NCBI GenBank assembly: GCA_016650045.1
Contig: JAENWK010000010.1
Span: 1-42,423, forward strand
Reading direction: 5' to 3'
Source: Eubacteriaceae bacterium
GTDB taxonomy: Bacteria; Bacillota; Clostridia; Eubacteriales; Eubacteriaceae
Length of the DNA: 42,423 bases
The position numbers were made by a program, and so were the translations under genes. The notes under the pieces were generated by a model that worked only from the letters and a program-made list of their open reading frames with translations, did no database searches and was not told the origin of the DNA. Of the stretch, positions 9,339-16,145 are shown piece by piece (position 1 is the stretch's first letter; each line of letters starts with the position of its first letter).

Positions 9339-9758
9339 CTAAAGGATTTTGTTTAATAGTGTGATCAATTGATTCAGTTCAGCATCGGTAAGACTATTTC
9401 TAATATGGTCTATGAAACGTATTTGCATTCTTTCCTGAGCTCTGGCAATTAATTTGCCTTTAGGGGTCAGATATATATAATAGACTCGACGATCTTCTGC
9501 GGAACGCTCCCGGTAAACACAGTCCATTGAAATAAACTTACTGATCAATTCAGTAATCGTTGGCTTTGAATTACAGGTTTCCTGAGCCAATTGGCTAAAA
9601 GTCACCTTATCCTTTTGATCGATAATTCTCAGGTAATAAACCTGTTTTAATGTCATATCTTGTGCCTGACATTCGCAATCCTCATTTTTAAGAAGATCCG
9701 CTTCAATCTGAAGCAACTTATGATAGGCCTTATATAACTCAATTTTCTTACATACCAT
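9339..9758 (-). CDS. MarR-family transcriptional regulator
   Basis: The 139-residue protein is a winged-helix regulator of the MarR family, which usually binds a palindromic operator as a dimer and releases it on binding a ligand or on oxidation. The HTH region is VTFSQLAQETCNSKPTITEL and the wing contains RSAEDRRVYYIYLTPKG, both typical. Three Cys residues stand out: two in EDCECQ near residue 28 and one in the HTH. They could sense thiol or metal stress, but this is speculation. It lies directly upstream of lon and downstream of a consensus promoter with a palindrome (9782-9802), so autoregulation of a marR-lon operon is likely. Confidence 0.85.
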   Translation of the reverse strand: MVCKKIELYKAYHKLLQIEADLLKNEDCECQAQDMTLKQVYYLRIIDQKDKVTFSQLAQETCNSKPTITELISKFISMDCVYRERSAEDRRVYYIYLTPKGKLIARAQERMQIRFIDHIRNSLTDAELNQLITLLNKIL

Positions 9759-9781
9759 AACATCACCTAACCAAACTTTAT

Positions 9782-9802
9782 TAGTTAGCTTTAACCTAAC
9801 TA
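9782..9802. promoter_or_regulatory. Putative MarR operator
   Basis: The inverted repeat TAGTTAG - 7 bases - CTAACTA is perfect in its 7-bp arms. It lies 10 bases downstream of the -10 of the marR-lon promoter, where a bound repressor would block transcription. Binding by the adjacent MarR protein is inferred. Confidence 0.6.
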
Positions 9803-9811
9803 CTTAAAATT

Positions 9812-9840
9812 ATTATAGCCCTCTCCCTGACAATTGTCAA
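9812..9840 (-). promoter_or_regulatory. Consensus sigma-A promoter of marR-lon
   Basis: On the minus strand TTGACA (9835-9840) and TATAAT (9812-9817) are separated by exactly 17 bases, a perfect consensus. The -35 lies inside the palindrome TGACAATTGTCA, and an AGCCCT/AGGGCT inverted repeat encloses the element. Confidence 0.88.
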
Positions 9841-9918
9841 GAAAAGGGCTATTGGTAAATTATTTATTAAGAATTATTTAAACTGATTTGAAATCTCACG
9901 AACTTCTAGCTGGGTGCT

Positions 9919-10446
9919 TTACTCAGTGTATAGCATCAGTCCAAAATAAGTAACTTTATTTGGACCATTATTATAAGTCATATTATACGCACGTGACAAC
10001 TGGACCACATCAATTCCCGCCGCTTCCAGGGATGGAATTGCTTCAGTTGGAAATCGACAGGGTTCATCAGTTAAAATGGCGCACTCTTTACAAATGGAAC
10101 AGGTTCCGGCTGAAAAAAAGAGACAATCAATTCCCTTTGATTTTTCTTCTTTCATTATTTCTTGAATTTTTTCTCGAAATTTAAGCCCACCATCAACCAT
10201 ACCTTCATAGTCATACTTATCTTCAACTTCGTAAACGTTTGAGAAAAGCAATCCCTTTTTATAGCTCAGTATAATATCTTTATACGCATCCAAATCACCT
10301 ACAGATGGTGGGCACATATGATTTTTACCATAAAACCCACAATAATTATCCGCACAACGATCTCTTATTTCCTGGGTAATTTGAATTGAATTCAGATCAA
10401 TATCAACCACTTCGAAAAATTTTTCGGCAATAAGCAATTCTTTCAT
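9919..10446 (-). CDS. DUF2284 metal-binding protein
   Basis: The 175-residue protein has the DUF2284 pattern of conserved cysteines: CADNYCGFYGKNHMC near residues 29-43 and CSICKECAILTDEPC in the second half, probably holding a metal or iron-sulfur centre. Members of this family are often found in anaerobes near corrinoid methyltransferase genes, which fits the position here. The longer frame starting upstream at 10482 is rejected because a -10 element overlaps it and AGAAGGGA precedes the ATG at 10446. It follows the methyltransferase operon after a terminator-like hairpin but has its own promoter. The reaction is unknown; reductive activation or electron transfer is a guess. Confidence 0.78.
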   Translation of the reverse strand: MKELLIAEKFFEVVDIDLNSIQITQEIRDRCADNYCGFYGKNHMCPPSVGDLDAYKDIILSYKKGLLFSNVYEVEDKYDYEGMVDGGLKFREKIQEIMKEEKSKGIDCLFFSAGTCSICKECAILTDEPCRFPTEAIPSLEAAGIDVVQLSRAYNMTYNNGPNKVTYFGLMLYTE

Positions 10447-10480
10447 TTCTACTTCCCTTCTTAATAAATTTAATAGCCAC

Positions 10481-10509
10481 ATTGTAACAAATGAAAGGGG
10501 TGTTGTAAA
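10481..10509 (-). promoter_or_regulatory. Promoter of the DUF2284 gene
   Basis: On the minus strand TTTACA (10504-10509) and TACAAT (10481-10486) are separated by 17 bases. The start of transcription would fall about 30 bases before the ATG at 10446. Confidence 0.65.
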
Positions 10510-10550
10510 CCTCTTAATAAATGGTTATGGCTGATTTTTCAATACTCGAA

Positions 10551-10586
10551 AACAAATCCCGCCATTTCGCAATGACAGGATTTGTT
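10551..10586 (-). terminator. Terminator-like hairpin after the methyltransferase operon
   Basis: AACAAATCC (10551-10559) pairs with GGATTTGTT (10578-10586), with an inner CATT/AATG stem. The T-tract after it on the minus strand is short (TTTT), so termination may be partial. Confidence 0.5.
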
Positions 10587-10604
10587 TGTAATCATCGTGA
10601 TTAT

Positions 10605-11408
10605 TTATTTTTTTATAAACGCATTTTTTGCTCCAGTGGTATATTTGCGGCAAAACCGGTCCTTGCCCAAAAGCAATTCAGTCGCTTTTAAAGATTCAAT
10701 CAAAGGTACATTATCCGGATTAACCACTGCTGAATCCATGCCTGCTTCAACCGCCAGGGTGAGAAAGGTTCTGTTGACTAATGCCCGGTTTGGCAGACCA
10801 AAGGAAATATTACTCAGCCCCCCGGTAATATGGGCTTCCGGATAGGTCTTTCGAATGGCTCGAATGGATTCAAAGGCAATGAGTCCTGCCTTCTGATCCG
10901 TTGCAACCGCCATAATCAGTGGGTCGATAAACACTTTACTGTCTGTAATCCCAGCCGCACGTGTGGCCTTGAAAATATTTTCAAGTACAATCATCCGCTC
11001 TTCCACCGTTTTTGGCATCCCGGACTTAGATTCATCCAATGCTAACGCAATCACATTACAGTCACGTTCTTTAATAAACGGAATGAAACTTTCCAGTCGT
11101 TTGGGATCACCATTAATGGAATTGATCAATGGTGTAGCTTTCACTGCATGAATGGCTTCTTTAATGACTTCTGGGGTAGAACTGTCAATGCAGATGGGTA
11201 TATCAGTTACTGATTGCACCACATCAATCAGCCACAGCATATCTTCTTTTTCCCTGGAAGGATCAGTACCGGCATTGACGTCCAAATAATCCGCCCCTGC
11301 CTGGGCCTGGTCCAAAGCTGTTTTTTTAATCAGCTCTGCATCCCGGTCAATGATTGCCTGCTGGATGATTTTTCGTGTGCCATTAATTTTTTCTCCGATA
11401 AATATCAT
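10605..11408 (-). CDS. Methyltetrahydrofolate:corrinoid protein methyltransferase
   Basis: This is the second methyltransferase of a corrinoid methyl-transfer system. It passes the methyl group between a methylated corrinoid protein and tetrahydrofolate, supplying methyl-H4folate to the Wood-Ljungdahl pathway. The 267-residue protein is a pterin-binding TIM barrel with the MeTr signatures in order: IGEKINGTRK at residues 4-13, YLDVNAGTD, ICIDSS, INSINGD, IDPLIMAV and the pterin loop GGLSNISFGLPNR. AcsE, MtvA and MtgA share this fold. A role in demethylation is preferred over the acetyl-CoA synthase operon because of the neighbours. It follows the UroD-family gene by 15 bases and should be in the same transcript. 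Confidence 0.88.
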   Translation of the reverse strand: MIFIGEKINGTRKIIQQAIIDRDAELIKKTALDQAQAGADYLDVNAGTDPSREKEDMLWLIDVVQSVTDIPICIDSSTPEVIKEAIHAVKATPLINSINGDPKRLESFIPFIKERDCNVIALALDESKSGMPKTVEERMIVLENIFKATRAAGITDSKVFIDPLIMAVATDQKAGLIAFESIRAIRKTYPEAHITGGLSNISFGLPNRALVNRTFLTLAVEAGMDSAVVNPDNVPLIESLKATELLLGKDRFCRKYTTGAKNAFIKK

Positions 11409-11423
11409 GAATGTCTCCCTGTA

Positions 11424-12578
11424 TTATTTCCAATCATTGGTTGCTTTAAACATGGCAACCATATTTTCGTGTTTGGTGTTTCCCGGTGCATCACATCCTG
11501 CTGTAATAAACAAACCTTTTGGTCCGAGATCGTCAATTAATTTTGTTACATAGTCTCGTACTTCTTCTGGTGATCCTGTTGCCAATAATGGTGCTGGTAC
11601 ATCGCCCATTAAGCAATAGTTGTCTCCCAATTTTTTTCGTGCTTCCCGCATATCCGTCATGCCGTCAAGATTCAGGATAATTGATTTTTCTGGGAATTCT
11701 GAAAAATGTTCAATATCGCGATCCCAACACTGATCTAAATGAAATGTCGGATTTTTTCCATAGGACAATACTTGATCCCCGGATGCTTTTATATAAGGCC
11801 ATACCAGTTTATTCCAAATTTTAGGAGACAGCATTGCTGAAGCTGTGCGCCATCCACCAATCCAACCACTCACTATATCTGGATTATCTTTATTAGCTTC
11901 CAAAGTTTTAGCCGCTGCAGATTTATTTGCTTCAAAAATAATATTTGATACCTCTACCAATTTATCGGGCATTTTATAACAATCCATATAAAATGCACTC
12001 ATGGATCGAACTCCGCATAAGAGCTCAAAAGGAATTTGGGCTGGTTGAATGTCTGGAGAATTGATGCTCACAATCCCTAATTCTTTTCCTTTTTCTCTAA
12101 TAGCATCTACATTTTCACCGAAAACTTGCAAATATTTTCCAAAATACTCCAAATCGATCACTTTTGGAAGCATTGTGTTAAACCAGGTTTCATAGCCCTG
12201 AGTTAACAGCAAATCGTAATCCTCTTTTTCCATAATTTTTGTTTCCAGAACTTGCCATAACGATGTATCAGATAACTCAATACCAGGTCGCTGAATCTTT
12301 GACAACCAAAGGAGTGTCAGATATGCTGCCATGTTGAAACCCATTGGATTATTATCAATGCATCCAACCGGGCCTGCTTCTTCCTCCAGTCTTTTTACAT
12401 AATCATATTGGGCATAGGCTCCTTTAACAGGATCCGCAATATACTCAGCCAGTGTCATTCCCATTTGAATGGGAGCTGGTGCTATCCCCATGTAGCAACT
12501 AACGGGTCGATCATTTTCACAATGAATTGTTTTATAAACCATATCTAAATTGGAATTAAATTTTTCATAAGTTGCCAT
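11424..12578 (-). CDS. Uroporphyrinogen decarboxylase-family corrinoid methyltransferase (MtaA/MtbA/MtvB-like)
   Basis: The 384-residue protein has the UroD-type barrel used by zinc methyltransferases that exchange methyl groups with corrinoid proteins. Candidate zinc ligands are H280 and C284 in FHLDQCWD and C362 in ITAGCDAP. C-terminal sequence GDVPAPLLATGSPEEV is typical of the family. In acetogens such proteins serve as substrate-specific first methyltransferases, for example in O-demethylation of methoxylated aromatics. The substrate here cannot be told from sequence. The start at 12578 (MATYEKF) is chosen for the AAGGAGATG Shine-Dalgarno; the longer frame runs into the preceding corrinoid gene. 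It starts one base after that gene's stop codon, so translation is coupled. Confidence 0.85.
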   Translation of the reverse strand: MATYEKFNSNLDMVYKTIHCENDRPVSCYMGIAPAPIQMGMTLAEYIADPVKGAYAQYDYVKRLEEEAGPVGCIDNNPMGFNMAAYLTLLWLSKIQRPGIELSDTSLWQVLETKIMEKEDYDLLLTQGYETWFNTMLPKVIDLEYFGKYLQVFGENVDAIREKGKELGIVSINSPDIQPAQIPFELLCGVRSMSAFYMDCYKMPDKLVEVSNIIFEANKSAAAKTLEANKDNPDIVSGWIGGWRTASAMLSPKIWNKLVWPYIKASGDQVLSYGKNPTFHLDQCWDRDIEHFSEFPEKSIILNLDGMTDMREARKKLGDNYCLMGDVPAPLLATGSPEEVRDYVTKLIDDLGPKGLFITAGCDAPGNTKHENMVAMFKATNDWK

Positions 12579-12579
12579 A

Positions 12580-13197
12580 TTACAACATCTCCTTACATAA
12601 GCTAACTGCCGATTGGGCATCGTTCCCAAATGCGTCAGCACCGGTGTATCTCACTACTGTTTCATCAGTAGGTCCGCCGCCAATAATAATCTTAACCTGA
12701 TCCCTTAAACCGGCATCTTTAACTGCATTAATAGTATTTAAAATCGAATCATAACAGGTAGTCAATAAACAGGATAATGCCAGAATGGGAGCTCCGGATT
12801 CTTTAAGCGCTTCAACAAATGCTTCCGGTTTGGCATCAACCCCAACATCAATAACATCAAAGCCTCCTGATTTAAGCATGACATAAACCAGATCTTTGCC
12901 TATATCGTGGATATCCCCTTCAACCGTTCCCAACACTACCTTGGCCAGAATATCCCCGGTTTTTCCATCTAAATAGGGTTCCAGCATTTCGCCGACTTCC
13001 TTAAACATCGCTCCGGACATCATTAAGTCTGATACAAAGTAGTCTCCATTGGAAAATCTCTCCCCAACATCGACCATTCCAGCTTCACATTCTTTAAGGA
13101 TACTCAGAGGCTCTGTTCCCGCATCCAATTCTTTTTGAACAACTTCCATTAACTCATCCATTTCCAGATTTGCTAATAATTCACTTATTTTCGCCAT
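12580..13197 (-). CDS. Corrinoid protein of methyltransferase system (MtvC/MtmC-like)
   Basis: The 205-residue methyl-carrier protein has an N-terminal helical cap (about 1-85) and a Rossmann-type cobalamin-binding domain. The base-off/His-on motif EGDIHDIGKDL gives the lower axial His, with LSCLLTT and IIGGGP completing the pocket. It shuttles a methyl group on cobalt between the UroD-family enzyme and the H4folate methyltransferase encoded directly downstream. The start at 13197 follows GGAGGAAGAAAA. A GTG five codons earlier is less likely. A hairpin at 13227-13258 separates it from the upstream small gene. Confidence 0.93.
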   Translation of the reverse strand: MAKISELLANLEMDELMEVVQKELDAGTEPLSILKECEAGMVDVGERFSNGDYFVSDLMMSGAMFKEVGEMLEPYLDGKTGDILAKVVLGTVEGDIHDIGKDLVYVMLKSGGFDVIDVGVDAKPEAFVEALKESGAPILALSCLLTTCYDSILNTINAVKDAGLRDQVKIIIGGGPTDETVVRYTGADAFGNDAQSAVSLCKEML

Positions 13198-13226
13198 TTT
13201 TTCTTCCTCCACACCTTAATTTATTA

Positions 13227-13258
13227 ATACCAATGTCTCTAAACGATTCATTGGGTAT
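13227..13258 (-). other. Intercistronic hairpin upstream of the corrinoid gene
   Basis: ATACCAATG (13227-13235) pairs with CATTGGGTAT (13249-13258) with one bulged base and a 13-base loop. It sits in the 67-base spacer between the His/Cys-tail gene and the corrinoid gene. No T-run follows, so RNA processing or mRNA stability is more likely than termination. Confidence 0.45.
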
Positions 13259-13264
13259 TATCAT

Positions 13265-13747
13265 TTAATGAGAATGTTCACATTTTTCTTCTGTATGATG
13301 TTCATGGCAAACCGGACACTTTTCCCCATGATAACCAGGGTCTTTTGTATTGCTATGAGCATGCTCGTTATAATCGGTCATCAGTTCATATACACTGCAG
13401 GTTCTCTCTAAAGCCATTTGAAAATATTGAATACTCTTTTCTTTGTTTAATCCGCTAATAATGGCATTAAAAGTCAAATGCCCTTCTAAACTGGATCCCC
13501 CTGTTTTCAATATTTCGGAATTGATAGGCAAGTCATAACGGATACAACTGAGTTTAATAAAATTATTATTCTCAAGTTCCAGTAAACCTTTGATATGGCC
13601 GATCACAACCTTTTCAGCTTTTTCTAATTGTTCAACATATTTCTCGATAAAATAGGAACTCATTTCCTGCCATCTTTTATCTGGCATCTTTTTTCTTGAA
13701 ATGAATGTTACCTCAAGTGCCAATGTTTCGAATTCATTCTGATACAT
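13265..13747 (-). CDS. Small protein with a His/Cys-rich C-terminal tail, partner of a CobW-like GTPase
   Basis: I do not recognise a named family with confidence. The 160-residue protein has a mixed helix/strand body (about 1-125), including a Glu/Lys-rich helix near residues 30-55. It ends in a metal-binding tail: C144, C147, H148, H150, H151, C156, H158 and H160, in CPVCHEHHTEEKCEHSH. There is no signal peptide or membrane segment. TAGGAGG precedes the ATG. It lies 15 bases after the GTPase gene and upstream of the corrinoid and methyltransferase genes. His-rich tails are common in CobW/HypB/UreE-type metal chaperones, so a role in metal or corrinoid handling for the methyltransferases is inferred. 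Confidence 0.65.
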   Translation of the reverse strand: MYQNEFETLALEVTFISRKKMPDKRWQEMSSYFIEKYVEQLEKAEKVVIGHIKGLLELENNNFIKLSCIRYDLPINSEILKTGGSSLEGHLTFNAIISGLNKEKSIQYFQMALERTCSVYELMTDYNEHAHSNTKDPGYHGEKCPVCHEHHTEEKCEHSH

Positions 13748-13762
13748 TCGATGCCTCCTATA

Positions 13763-14359
13763 TTAACCTTCTAGAATTTTTTTAATTATTCCAGAGTCAC
13801 CATCGTTTACATTTATTCTAAAAATCGAAACATCTTTATTATATTTGCGAATGACTCTTACCGATTCTTCCATTTCGAATGCTGTGGCAACGTCAATTTT
13901 ATTAATGATCACCGCATTGGCCAGTGGAATGGATGATTCCAGGTATGGTTCCAGCACGGCTTCAAACATGTCTACTCGCAAAGGATCCATAATGAAAATA
14001 TTTTTAATTTTTTGGGCCGAATACCCACTGTGTTCCAGTGGTTTATAAAGAGCTGATGGATCCGATGCTCCTGAAGGCTCTAATAAAATAAAGTCAAGAT
14101 CGTAATTATTTAATAATTGATGAATGGTTTCTTCTAGACTTATGGCCAGTGTACAACATATACAGCCTCCAAATATTTCCCAAACATTAAATCCCATTTT
14201 TTTCATCTGCAAATTATCAATGCCAATTTCGCCGACTTCATTAACAATAATGCCACATTTCTTGGAACTTTCAGATAAAACCTGGGCACACTTTAATAGC
14301 AATGATGTTTTTCCGGATCCCAGAAAACCGGTAAACAATATTAATTGTGGATATTTCAA
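13763..14359 (-). CDS. CobW/HypB/UreG-type GTPase, GTPase domain only
   Basis: The 198-residue protein is a G3E-family P-loop GTPase, a group that includes metal and cofactor chaperones (CobW, HypB, UreG, MeaB). Motifs: Walker A GFLGSGKT at 11-18, NEVGEIGID around 40-48, the CobW metal site GGCICCT with C66, C68 and C69, LLEPSG near 95, and the base-specificity NKID. Typical CobW proteins have about 300-400 residues with a C-terminal domain; that domain is missing here. I chose the TTG at 14359, giving KYPQLILFTGF as in other family members, with GGGAAGG upstream. A GTG at 14377 is possible but overlaps the operator. It is the first gene of the methyltransferase operon. Confidence 0.82.
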   Translation of the reverse strand: MKYPQLILFTGFLGSGKTSLLLKCAQVLSESSKKCGIIVNEVGEIGIDNLQMKKMGFNVWEIFGGCICCTLAISLEETIHQLLNNYDLDFILLEPSGASDPSALYKPLEHSGYSAQKIKNIFIMDPLRVDMFEAVLEPYLESSIPLANAVIINKIDVATAFEMEESVRVIRKYNKDVSIFRINVNDGDSGIIKKILEG

Positions 14360-14375
14360 TTCCAACCGCCTTCCC

Positions 14376-14391
14376 ACTTATACGTACAAGT
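14376..14391. promoter_or_regulatory. Palindromic operator of the methyltransferase operon
   Basis: ACTTATACGTACAAGT is a 16-base palindrome with one mismatched pair. It lies 12 bases downstream of the -10 at 14404-14409. It shares TGTACGTA (minus strand) with the promoter of the gntR operon at 15868-15875, at almost the same distance from the -10. The nearby GntR/UTRA protein is the natural candidate to bind it. Confidence 0.65.
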
Positions 14392-14403
14392 AAGTATAAA
14401 TAC

Positions 14404-14432
14404 AATATAACCCTCTGTAAACGTTTTGTCAA
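14404..14432 (-). promoter_or_regulatory. Promoter of the corrinoid methyltransferase operon
   Basis: On the minus strand TTGACA (14427-14432) and TATATT (14404-14409) are 17 bases apart, close to consensus. It lies between the terminator of the gntR operon and the GTPase gene. Confidence 0.85.
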
Positions 14433-14441
14433 TGGTTAAAT

Positions 14442-14474
14442 AAAAAAAGTCGAATGAACAAAATTCATTCGACT
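14442..14474 (-). terminator. Intrinsic terminator after gntR
   Basis: AGTCGAATGAA (14448-14458) pairs perfectly with TTCATTCGACT (14464-14474) around a five-base loop and is followed on the minus strand by a T-run. It abuts the gntR stop codon. Confidence 0.92.
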
Positions 14475-15200
14475 CTAAAATATTCTCTTATCTTTACTGT
14501 CTTTTGGGGTTGACGCTTTGATGCTTAAATATTTGGGACTTACATAAAACCAGGCATATTCGAGGATTTTATTGGTGGCTTCATTTTTAATAATTTCTGT
14601 GATCTCAAAAATCGGTTCATTGATCTTTATATTAAGTCTTTCACAAATTTCTTCAGATGGCATCGTGACCGAGATATTAAGCGATTTATCCAAAACGAAT
14701 GCCAGCTTTTCTTCAACAGGCTTAAGATAATTGGCAAATTTAAGCATATCTTCAATCACAGGCTGATTATGAACATAGGGTAGATAAATGATTTCCATGG
14801 CAATTTCTTTTTTATCCGAACACAATACTCTAACGACTTCTACGGCCTTCTGATTATCGTCAAGATTAAGGATGCGATCAATCTGTTTTGGTGGAAACAT
14901 CACTTTAACCGATAATAATTTTACGCGATCAATATGGGTATTCAACCCGTCATATTTATTAAACTTAAATTGGAAAATATCCACCTCGGGTTTGCAAACA
15001 AAATTCCCTTTACCCGGCACCGAATAAATATAACCTTCATTGGACAAAAGGGATAAACTCTTGCGTATGGTCATTCGGCTTGCTGAATACTCATTCATTA
15101 ATGAGGTTTCAGAATTCAGCATATCACCCGGTTTAAGCTTACTTTTTAGAATCTTTTCTTTTAAACTTGTTACAATCGCTAAATATAAAACATCACTCAT
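14475..15200 (-). CDS. GntR-family (HutC/UTRA type) transcriptional regulator
   Basis: The 241-residue protein has an N-terminal winged helix (about 1-70), with SASRMTIRKSLSLLSNEGYI forming the recognition helix and wing and KGNFV following. A UTRA ligand-binding domain (about 90-235) has the typical KKEIAMEIIYLPY strand. HutC-type regulators normally repress their targets until a small effector binds the UTRA domain. It overlaps the second corrinoid gene by four bases (ATGA) and is therefore translated from the same mRNA. It probably controls both its own operon and the adjacent methyltransferase operon through the shared TGTACGTA site. The effector could be a methylated growth substrate; this is inference. 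Confidence 0.9.
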   Translation of the reverse strand: MSDVLYLAIVTSLKEKILKSKLKPGDMLNSETSLMNEYSASRMTIRKSLSLLSNEGYIYSVPGKGNFVCKPEVDIFQFKFNKYDGLNTHIDRVKLLSVKVMFPPKQIDRILNLDDNQKAVEVVRVLCSDKKEIAMEIIYLPYVHNQPVIEDMLKFANYLKPVEEKLAFVLDKSLNISVTMPSEEICERLNIKINEPIFEITEIIKNEATNKILEYAWFYVSPKYLSIKASTPKDSKDKRIF

Positions 15201-15850
15201 TCACCTTTTTCTCCTTCTATTTTTTTCCGGAGATAAACTTCACAATATTTGATACCTTCGTAAAAATTATTGGTCATAAAATCAATTTGCGGAATTCTAA
15301 CATACTCATTATTGACAACGGCACCGCCTAATAAAAAACGACGATTTTTCAGAAGTTTTTCTTTTTCCAAGGCAATTCCCAATTCTTCAATAAAGCCAAT
15401 GGAATTAATCATTACGCAACTGACCGCAATAATATCCGGATTATGTTGTTTAACGGCTTCAATAAATTTTTCAACTTTAACATCAACCCCCAGGTCTATG
15501 ACTTTGATTCCTTTGTTTTCAAGGGCATCCACCATTAAATCCTTACCGATGTCATGGATGTCATCATAAATTGTTCCAATAATAACCGTTCCCAGTGGTT
15601 CTGAAGGCTTTTGGCTATCCTTGGAAATATTTGCCGCTTCAAATATGTTTTTAGCCATCATTCCCGAGACGATAAGATCTGCGATAAAACATTCGCCATT
15701 TTCATACTTATTACCAATTTCCGCCAAACCATCCATGACCACATCATAAAGACTTTGGGAATCAATCCCGTTGCGAATTAATTGGTCTGCACAAGCCTCT
15801 GCTTCATCTAACTTTAAATCGACAATGAATTCTTTTAGTTTTTCCTTCAT
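15197..15850 (-). CDS. Second corrinoid (cobalamin-binding) protein
   Basis: The 217-residue protein has the same two-domain plan as the corrinoid protein at 12580: a helical cap (about 1-80) and a cobalamin-binding domain with YDDIHDIGKDL (lower-ligand His), VSCVMINS and LLGGAVV. The sequences are clearly diverged, for example GECFIADLIVSGMMAKN against GDYFVSDLMMSGAMFKE. It is the first gene of a two-gene operon with gntR and has no methyltransferase beside it. It could serve the methyltransferases downstream as an alternative carrier, or act in sensing. ATG follows a weak AAGGGGAAAAG Shine-Dalgarno. Confidence 0.88.
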   Translation of the reverse strand: MKEKLKEFIVDLKLDEAEACADQLIRNGIDSQSLYDVVMDGLAEIGNKYENGECFIADLIVSGMMAKNIFEAANISKDSQKPSEPLGTVIIGTIYDDIHDIGKDLMVDALENKGIKVIDLGVDVKVEKFIEAVKQHNPDIIAVSCVMINSIGFIEELGIALEKEKLLKNRRFLLGGAVVNNEYVRIPQIDFMTNNFYEGIKYCEVYLRKKIEGEKGE

Positions 15851-15867
15851 CTTTTCCCCTTAACTCT

Positions 15868-15875
15868 TACGTACA
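15868..15875. promoter_or_regulatory. Putative GntR operator core upstream of the corrinoid-gntR operon
   Basis: TACGTACA on the plus strand (TGTACGTA on the minus) is identical to the core of the palindrome at 14381-14388. It lies 14 bases after the -10, against 15 at the other promoter. Flanking symmetry is weaker here. Confidence 0.5.
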
Positions 15876-15889
15876 TATCTGTATGCCTG

Positions 15890-15918
15890 ATTGTATCATA
15901 ATTATTTTTATAGTTAAA
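15890..15918 (-). promoter_or_regulatory. Promoter of the corrinoid-gntR operon
   Basis: On the minus strand TTTAAC (15913-15918) and TACAAT (15890-15895) are 17 bases apart. The -35 is weaker than at the methyltransferase operon. Confidence 0.55.
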
Positions 15919-16074
15919 GACTCTTATCTCATCTATTTTATAAAAAATTCAAATAGATTCCTTTGTGAGTGTCTAATTCTGCTTGTAAATCCGTATTTTT
16001 TTAATTCAACACGATATCTTGCCTTAAGACAATCCTTGATTAACCATAAATTTTCAATCTTTTCACTGTAGATA

Positions 16075-16103
16075 TTGACAAAAATTGACAGTCAGGCTAT
16101 GAT
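16075..16103 (+). promoter_or_regulatory. Promoter of the parvulin gene
   Basis: TTGACA (16075-16080) and TATGAT (16098-16103) are 17 bases apart. A second TTGACA follows ten bases after the first (16085-16090). Confidence 0.8.
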
Positions 16104-16145
16104 CTTTAGAGAATAAAATTATTTACAATGTTAAAGGAGATTATT

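Noticed and set aside
15851-16074. Cobalamin riboswitch before the corrinoid operon
   Set aside because: The leader from the predicted start to the gene is only about 35 bases, far too short, and no B12-box-like sequence was seen.
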